Of a DNA stretch of 64,000 nucleotides, positions 63,229-64,000 are shown piece by piece. Both the position numbers and the translations under genes were made by a program. How positions within the stretch are numbered: position 1 is the stretch's first letter; the number at the start of each line of letters is the position of its first letter. This DNA is from Diprion similis (taxonomy: Eukaryota > Arthropoda > Insecta > Hymenoptera > Diprionidae), in contig NC_060106.1 of assembly GCF_021155765.1 (NCBI RefSeq), positions 10,485,501 to 10,549,500 on the forward strand, written 5' to 3'. The notes below the pieces were generated by a model. It had not been told where the DNA came from. It was given only the letters and a program-made list of their open reading frames with translations, and made no database searches.

Positions 63229-63448
63229 ACTTGCAACCACAATTCAATCATGCGTTTTTGCTCAGAAAATCATTCGTGTCATAATTGCTAGTTCGCGGTT
63301 TCTCATTTAAATATTCATGCTTCCATAATAATTACATAGATATTGTAATATTACACCGCCTGCATTTTTATTTCTCGAATATGTAAGGTACTCAGTCCCG
63401 ACAAGCAGACACAAAATATGACATAGACAATAGTATCTCCGTAGAATC

Positions 63449-63667
63449 ATGTTGATGTGTAAACTTGGTTTGATAACGAAGAAACTGCGACGGATTGCAA
63501 CGGCTCTGTTACTCACAGAAGGGGTAGGTTCCTGTAAAAGTAAAACAGAGAATAATCAGAATGTGAGTAAGACAATGCCATTGTATTACAGGTCGCATTT
63601 TCAACCTTCAAAACTCTTACATGATTCTATACCAAACCTTGGAGACAACTTAAAGCGAAGAATGTAA
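63449..63667 (+). CDS. Unrecognised 72-codon open frame
   Basis: Starts MLMCKLGLITKKLRR and stays open for 72 codons. It contains a possible short intron: GAAGGG/GTAGGTTCC near 63,523 and TTGTATTACAG/GTCGCA near 63,592. No family is recognised and the window ends soon after, so this may be an exon of a gene continuing to the right or a chance frame. Confidence 0.2.
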   Translation: MLMCKLGLITKKLRRIATALLLTEGVGSCKSKTENNQNVSKTMPLYYRSHFQPSKLLHDSIPNLGDNLKRRM

Positions 63668-64000
63668 TAATTTCTCAAGATAACTCGTTATACATATTTC
63701 AAATGCACCGAATAACCAGTGCAACAGCATTACTTGTCAGTCTGAGCAAGTCACAACTGATAACGCATCGTTCGTGCTTCGGTTCAAAAAATACGAACTG
63801 AGAATATCCCCTCGAAGTGGACTATATTTTGGTAGTTGCATATTATATTATCTACCAACTGTACTGTCATACTGACCTACGAGAATAGGGTAAAACGGTG
63901 GGGGACTGCAGAGAACCGGAGGGGTTGGCAAAACGGTCCTTGCCTCGTATCTAAGCCCACCAAAGTTGACGTTAGTTGTAATTTTCGGTATAAGTTTGCG
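63668..64000. other. No feature recognised
   Basis: The last 330 bp show no recognisable exon, repeat or RNA gene. Confidence 0.5.

Overview
The window joins two very different kinds of DNA. Bases 1 to about 36,655 are one uninterrupted head-to-tail satellite array of a 342-bp monomer (106 complete monomers plus partial ends). The rest is ordinary animal genomic DNA with intron-split genes. The genes are metazoan: a MORG1-type WD40 protein, a Naked cuticle homologue, SPF45 and a GILT thiol reductase with a CPDS active site. The short introns, the GILT active site and the Nkd sequence point to an insect. A hymenopteran is a plausible guess, but nothing seen here proves it.

Satellite (1-36,655). 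Shared variants show a layered higher-order organisation. The left third has a trimer (1,026 bp) pattern, 13.8-18.9 kb has a 9-monomer (3,078 bp) repeat, and 24.4-36.0 kb has three successive versions of a 12-monomer (4,104 bp) unit with internal monomer gains and losses. Blocks displaced by 21, 17 and 14 monomers overlay these. One monomer is 339 bp. Every monomer carries a short hairpin. The array stops inside a monomer at about 36,655 and is followed by one or two heavily decayed monomers. The next gene's stop codon lies about 250 bp beyond these.

Genes. Minus strand: WDR83/MORG1 (37,272-38,651, four exons, 305 aa) and the 3' four coding exons of naked cuticle (40,469-42,510; the amino-terminal exon was not found). 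From 42.5 to 58.3 kb no gene is recognised. This stretch holds many GA/CT tracts, tetranucleotide repeats, a CpG-rich block at 54.4-55.3 kb and two foldback inverted repeats. It probably contains nkd's long first intron and promoter. Plus strand: SPF45/RBM17 (58,288-60,150, four exons, 388 aa). It converges on the minus-strand GILT gene (60,843-62,045, four exons, 245 aa). GILT diverges from a two-exon plus-strand gene for a 75-aa lysine-rich, cysteine-tailed protein (62,753-63,108).

The genes are not an operon. They include a MAPK scaffold/spliceosome WD40 protein, a Wnt antagonist, a splicing factor and a lysosomal reductase. The exceptional part is the satellite, its nested higher-order structure and its very sharp border with single-copy genes. 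All exon boundaries come from reading GT/AG sites, phase and family similarity by eye.
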